Source: Mansonella perstans
Lineage: Eukaryota; Nematoda; Chromadorea; Rhabditida; Onchocercidae
Assembly (NCBI GenBank): GCA_037074765.1
Contig: JBAMDO010000465.1
Span: 1-17,018 of the forward strand
DNA: 17,018 nucleotides
Direction: 5' to 3'
Shown: positions 14,801 to 17,018 of the stretch, piece after piece
How the letters are laid out: each line of letters opens with the position of its first letter
Position numbering within the stretch: the stretch's first letter is position 1
Notes under the pieces: model-generated
Told to the model about the DNA's origin: nothing
Databases searched by the model: none
Seen by the model: only the letters and a program-made list of their open reading frames with translations
Translations under genes and position numbers: made by a program

Positions 14801-16973
14801 GAAAGATAAATCAAATGGGAAGAAAAATTTATGCTTATGTATTTTAGACAAAATGATAATATTTTAATTAACTAATTAATTTATCTAATTTTTTCGATTA
14901 AGAAAAATTTCAAAAATTGATTTATTTCTGGTTTCGTACTCCTTTCCCATTTCTTATCCCCATTCCTACTACATATTTAAGCGAAAGATGATAGTGTAAT
15001 GTTCCACGAAAAAAAAAACATAAAATGCAAATTTAAAAAATCAATAATTCACTGTCCTAACAATATTATCCATAAAACGTGACACCTGTAAAAAAATTGA
15101 ACGTAAAAAAAAAGCATGCAAATCTCACATTTCCATTCTTTCATTTCATCACGTTTTCATTTCCTTTCTTTCTCTTCCTCTCATTCAATCACATATGTCT
15201 AATTCACATAATTCGATCAGACATTTCTGGTAATTTCGAGAAAATGATAAGACCTTCTTTAACCTCTCTCATCCAAAACTCTCCTTCTCTGACCCTAGAT
15301 TGATTTATTTGATGGGGAAATTTGAGTGAAATTTAAATTTACATTTCTTCATTATTTTTTTCAGTTCAATAATTTTATATAACAATCAATAAATATCAAT
15401 TAAGGATTATCGTTAGTATTAAAAAAGAAAAATAATAATAATCTTATTTGCTGAATAATTAAAAATGGAATGTTGTAATCATAACATTTTATTAATATTT
15501 TTTACCTTTTATAGTTCAAAAACTCATAAATCTCTCTTTCACATTTCATACTAATAGTAAATCAAGCAAACATATTTTATGAAATGACATTTAAAATTTC
15601 AACATTACTCTTACATTCTTCTAACATATAATTTTATCATATTTTTTTTTGTTATTAACTCGCTAACAAACTAACAATTTACAGTAATAAATATATCACT
15701 TGTAATAAAGTATTTTATATATTTTAGCGTTTTTACCAATTACATTGCATTGAGCTCGAAAATCTTCACTTTTAGGCTGTTGAAGAAGAATTTGATTCTT
15801 TTGCCTATTCCTCGTTTAATATTACTTTTAACAGGAGATATATAATTCACCTTACGATTACTTTGAACAAATTGATAATCTCTCGACATTCCCTGATATT
15901 CCTCATTATACTGTCTGTTAATAGATGCTGATGATTGAGGAGAACTGTACACCTGAAGTTGCATTAAAATTACATCACATTAGCCTAAAAACATCCAGAA
16001 AAAAATTATTTGATCTTCTGTTACGCATAAATTATTAATGTTCATTTTATTCATTGTAGTAATACTGTATTATTGTAGTAAATGACAATTTAATTAGCGC
16101 AAATAGATAAGTGCAATAATAGACACATATAGAAAATTGATATATTTTCACACATAGAAAAAGCAATAGAATTTAATTTAAATTATTACTTTTTTAATAC
16201 TAAATAGAAAACTCATTCAAATATGTTCCCCGCAAAAATGATTCTTCGAGTAAATGATAGGAATTAATCGAAAAGAAAAATTTTAATGATGGAAAAAGAT
16301 AGACTGTCCGATGTACAAATGATTTTATCTTTCTGTTATTTGAAAAAAAAAAAAAAACAGAGGATGTAATTAACCGGGATTAGTTGTGCAGAATTTTCAT
16401 TGCTAAAATCGATAGACAATGGTGACTGTGATCGAATAGGCTTTCGAGTTTGAAGATGATTGACTGACTGCTGTAAGGGACGTTCGATAATTGATTGATG
16501 TTTTCCTTGTAAAACCTATAAAATCAAACAGCTCCAAGATATGCACGTCTTATTGAGAAATCAAAACCAGTTCTAAAGACAAATGAAATCATGAATGATA
16601 AAATTCACGGAAAATTTGCGCATGATCCCATAGTCATCTATACCAAGTACGAGAGTTAAGTCAAGGAAGATGTATGAAAACATGATAAAAATGAAAAAAA
16701 AACGAATGAATGAAATACTGATCATCAAAATGACCTCAAAATGACCCATATAGAAAATGATGTACAGATCAAAAAAAAGCGCCTCCATGTGATTTGACAT
16801 TAAATTTCATTTGATTAATTTTCATCATTATGTAAATCAACAGTCTTTTATTAAGATAAAATGGTACTAACCTTGCTTCCTCCGTTATCCATCAAACCTG
16901 CAGACTGTTCCACACTATTAATATCAATCTCTGAGTGACTTAAACGACCTTCAGTTTCATCTACAGCTTGTCC
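11887..16973 (-). CDS. Gene C: ~300-residue internal part of an unrecognised Gln/Ser-rich protein (9 exons)
   Basis: Exons in transcript order: 16973-16872, 16515-16375, 15952-15851, 13923-13851, 13357-13261, 13125-13035, 12826-12755, 12424-12350 and 12033-11887. All eight joins match in phase (0,0,0,1,2,0,0,0). Donors are GTTAGT, GTTAAT, GTGAAT, GTGAAA, GTACGT, GTTCAT, GTAATC, GTTGGA, and finally GTTAGT. Acceptors are mostly TTTTATAG/TTTCAG types; the first ends in AAG. Lengths are exact multiples of three where required. The N-terminal two-thirds are low-complexity, rich in Ser, Gln, Asn and Tyr (QSPLSIDFSNENSAQ, VQQMQHYQPNRFQQ). The last three exons look folded: DESWLETLLDELG, QKLAQVIELLVEVRLPNPIL, and LPQIVSSFYGTTVDPEEDRN ending in IVIVPLPNGE. 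The layout of a long disordered lead and a compact C-terminal domain is common in transcriptional regulators, but I recognise no family. The 5' end lies beyond 17018. If exon 9's donor is not used, the frame ends 14 codons later at TGA 11842. Confidence 0.8.
12425..12754 (-). other. Gene C intron 7 with unusually long open stretches
   Basis: The 330-nt intron between exons 7 and 8 has canonical ends (GTAATC ... ATATTTTTCAG) but reads as open frames across most of its length. These include FANNQLGNLIFAMFHPDGF-RVDEF from 12731, an overlapping frame NMYGGILKILDRIGKAQRFF, and then FFLRLTDFLFRQFFTEPI ending at GTAAGT (12452). The frames can be joined only through 23-37-nt GT...AG gaps or single-base changes in T-runs. 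I keep it as intron because skipping it restores a clean, phase-matched join of normal length. A cassette exon or a nested fragment is possible. Confidence 0.4.
13125..13158 (-). repeat. 17-bp tandem duplication of the gene C exon 6 splice acceptor
   Basis: CCTAAAAATACAAATTT occurs at 13125 and again at 13142. On the minus strand this is AAATTTGTATTTTTAGG twice, so the pyrimidine tract and AG of the acceptor for exon 13125-13035 are exactly doubled. Use of the upstream AG would add 17 nt and shift the frame. The downstream copy keeps phase 2 and is the one modelled. Confidence 0.9.
13924..15850. other. 1.9-kb intron of gene C (between exons 3 and 4)
   Basis: This is the longest intron seen here, very AT-rich. 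It holds an 11-bp inverted repeat AACACGTAATT/AATTACGTGTT (14459-14469, 14518-14528) and several ATTTACATAT repeats near 14645-14715. A plus-strand frame (15079-15303) and a minus-strand frame (14214-14450) lack splice or composition support. Phase 0 to phase 0 joining across it leaves room for an unseen phase-neutral exon, but I found none. Confidence 0.55.
15953..16374. other. Gene C intron between exons 2 and 3
   Basis: AT-rich, with no open frame of note. It contains a 14-A run near 16343. Phase 0 on both sides. Confidence 0.6.
16516..16871. other. Gene C intron between exons 1 and 2
   Basis: The minus-strand hydrophobic frame at 16573-16800 lies wholly inside this intron and has no supporting sites. 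Nothing else was seen. Confidence 0.6.
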
Positions 16974-17018
16974 CTTAAAAAAAAAAAAAAAGAAAAATGC
17001 AAAACAATACACTAATGA

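Noticed and set aside
16573..16800. 75-codon minus-strand hydrophobic frame
   Set aside because: Entirely within a gene C intron, without splice sites in phase; composition is AT-driven.

Overview
This is eukaryotic genomic DNA, very AT-rich, with split genes. Nearly every exon I could build starts after a poly-pyrimidine-TTTCAG/TTTTAG acceptor and ends at GTAAGT/GTAACT/GTTAGT-type donors. Most introns are about 150-450 nt. That acceptor style, intron size and base composition fit a nematode, and a filarial-type worm is my best guess (inference; nothing here identifies a species). No tRNA, rRNA, CRISPR array or intact transposase was seen. I recognise no protein family with certainty. All gene models come from reading frames and phase-matched splice sites only.

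Layout. (1) 1-4467: gene A, plus strand, four phase-consistent exons (838-2523). It encodes the C-terminal ~219 residues of a basic, probably nuclear protein with a Gln/Arg/Ser-rich repeat tail. The locus lies between two inverted copies of a ~110-bp repeat (1-109 and 4358-4467). Just inside the right copy is a more GC-rich open frame with Cys/His spacing loosely like a FLYWCH finger (4115-4320). (2) 5293-6194: a near-perfect ~320-bp-arm palindrome with a 259-bp spacer. Its right arm runs into the first visible exon of gene B, plus strand (6091-6774), a short Ser/Asn-rich protein end. (3) 6775-8300: mostly AT-rich, with a broken frame carrying W-x-C-x8-C-x-A (7643-7837). (4) 8296-10170: an older, diverged inverted duplication. 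Its left arm still holds minus-strand exon-like frames (gene D); the right arm is decayed. (5) 10306-10896: two short plus-strand frames of uncertain status. (6) 11238 to beyond the right edge: gene C, minus strand, the best-supported gene. Nine exons chain in phase (16973 down to 11887), and a strong candidate terminal exon lies at 11238-11442.

How the parts relate. Genes A and B run left to right and gene C right to left, so B and C converge on the repeat-rich middle. Three independent inverted structures (4.4-kb-spaced repeats, palindrome, old inverted duplication) sit in the first 10 kb. I infer repeated inverted duplication in this stretch; one event copied the 5' part of a gene B exon. 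I found no defence system, operon or catalytic pathway. The points most worth checking are the palindrome with its frame-preserving compensating indels, the duplicated splice acceptor in gene C, the alternative ends of gene A, and the unusually open intron at 12425-12754.
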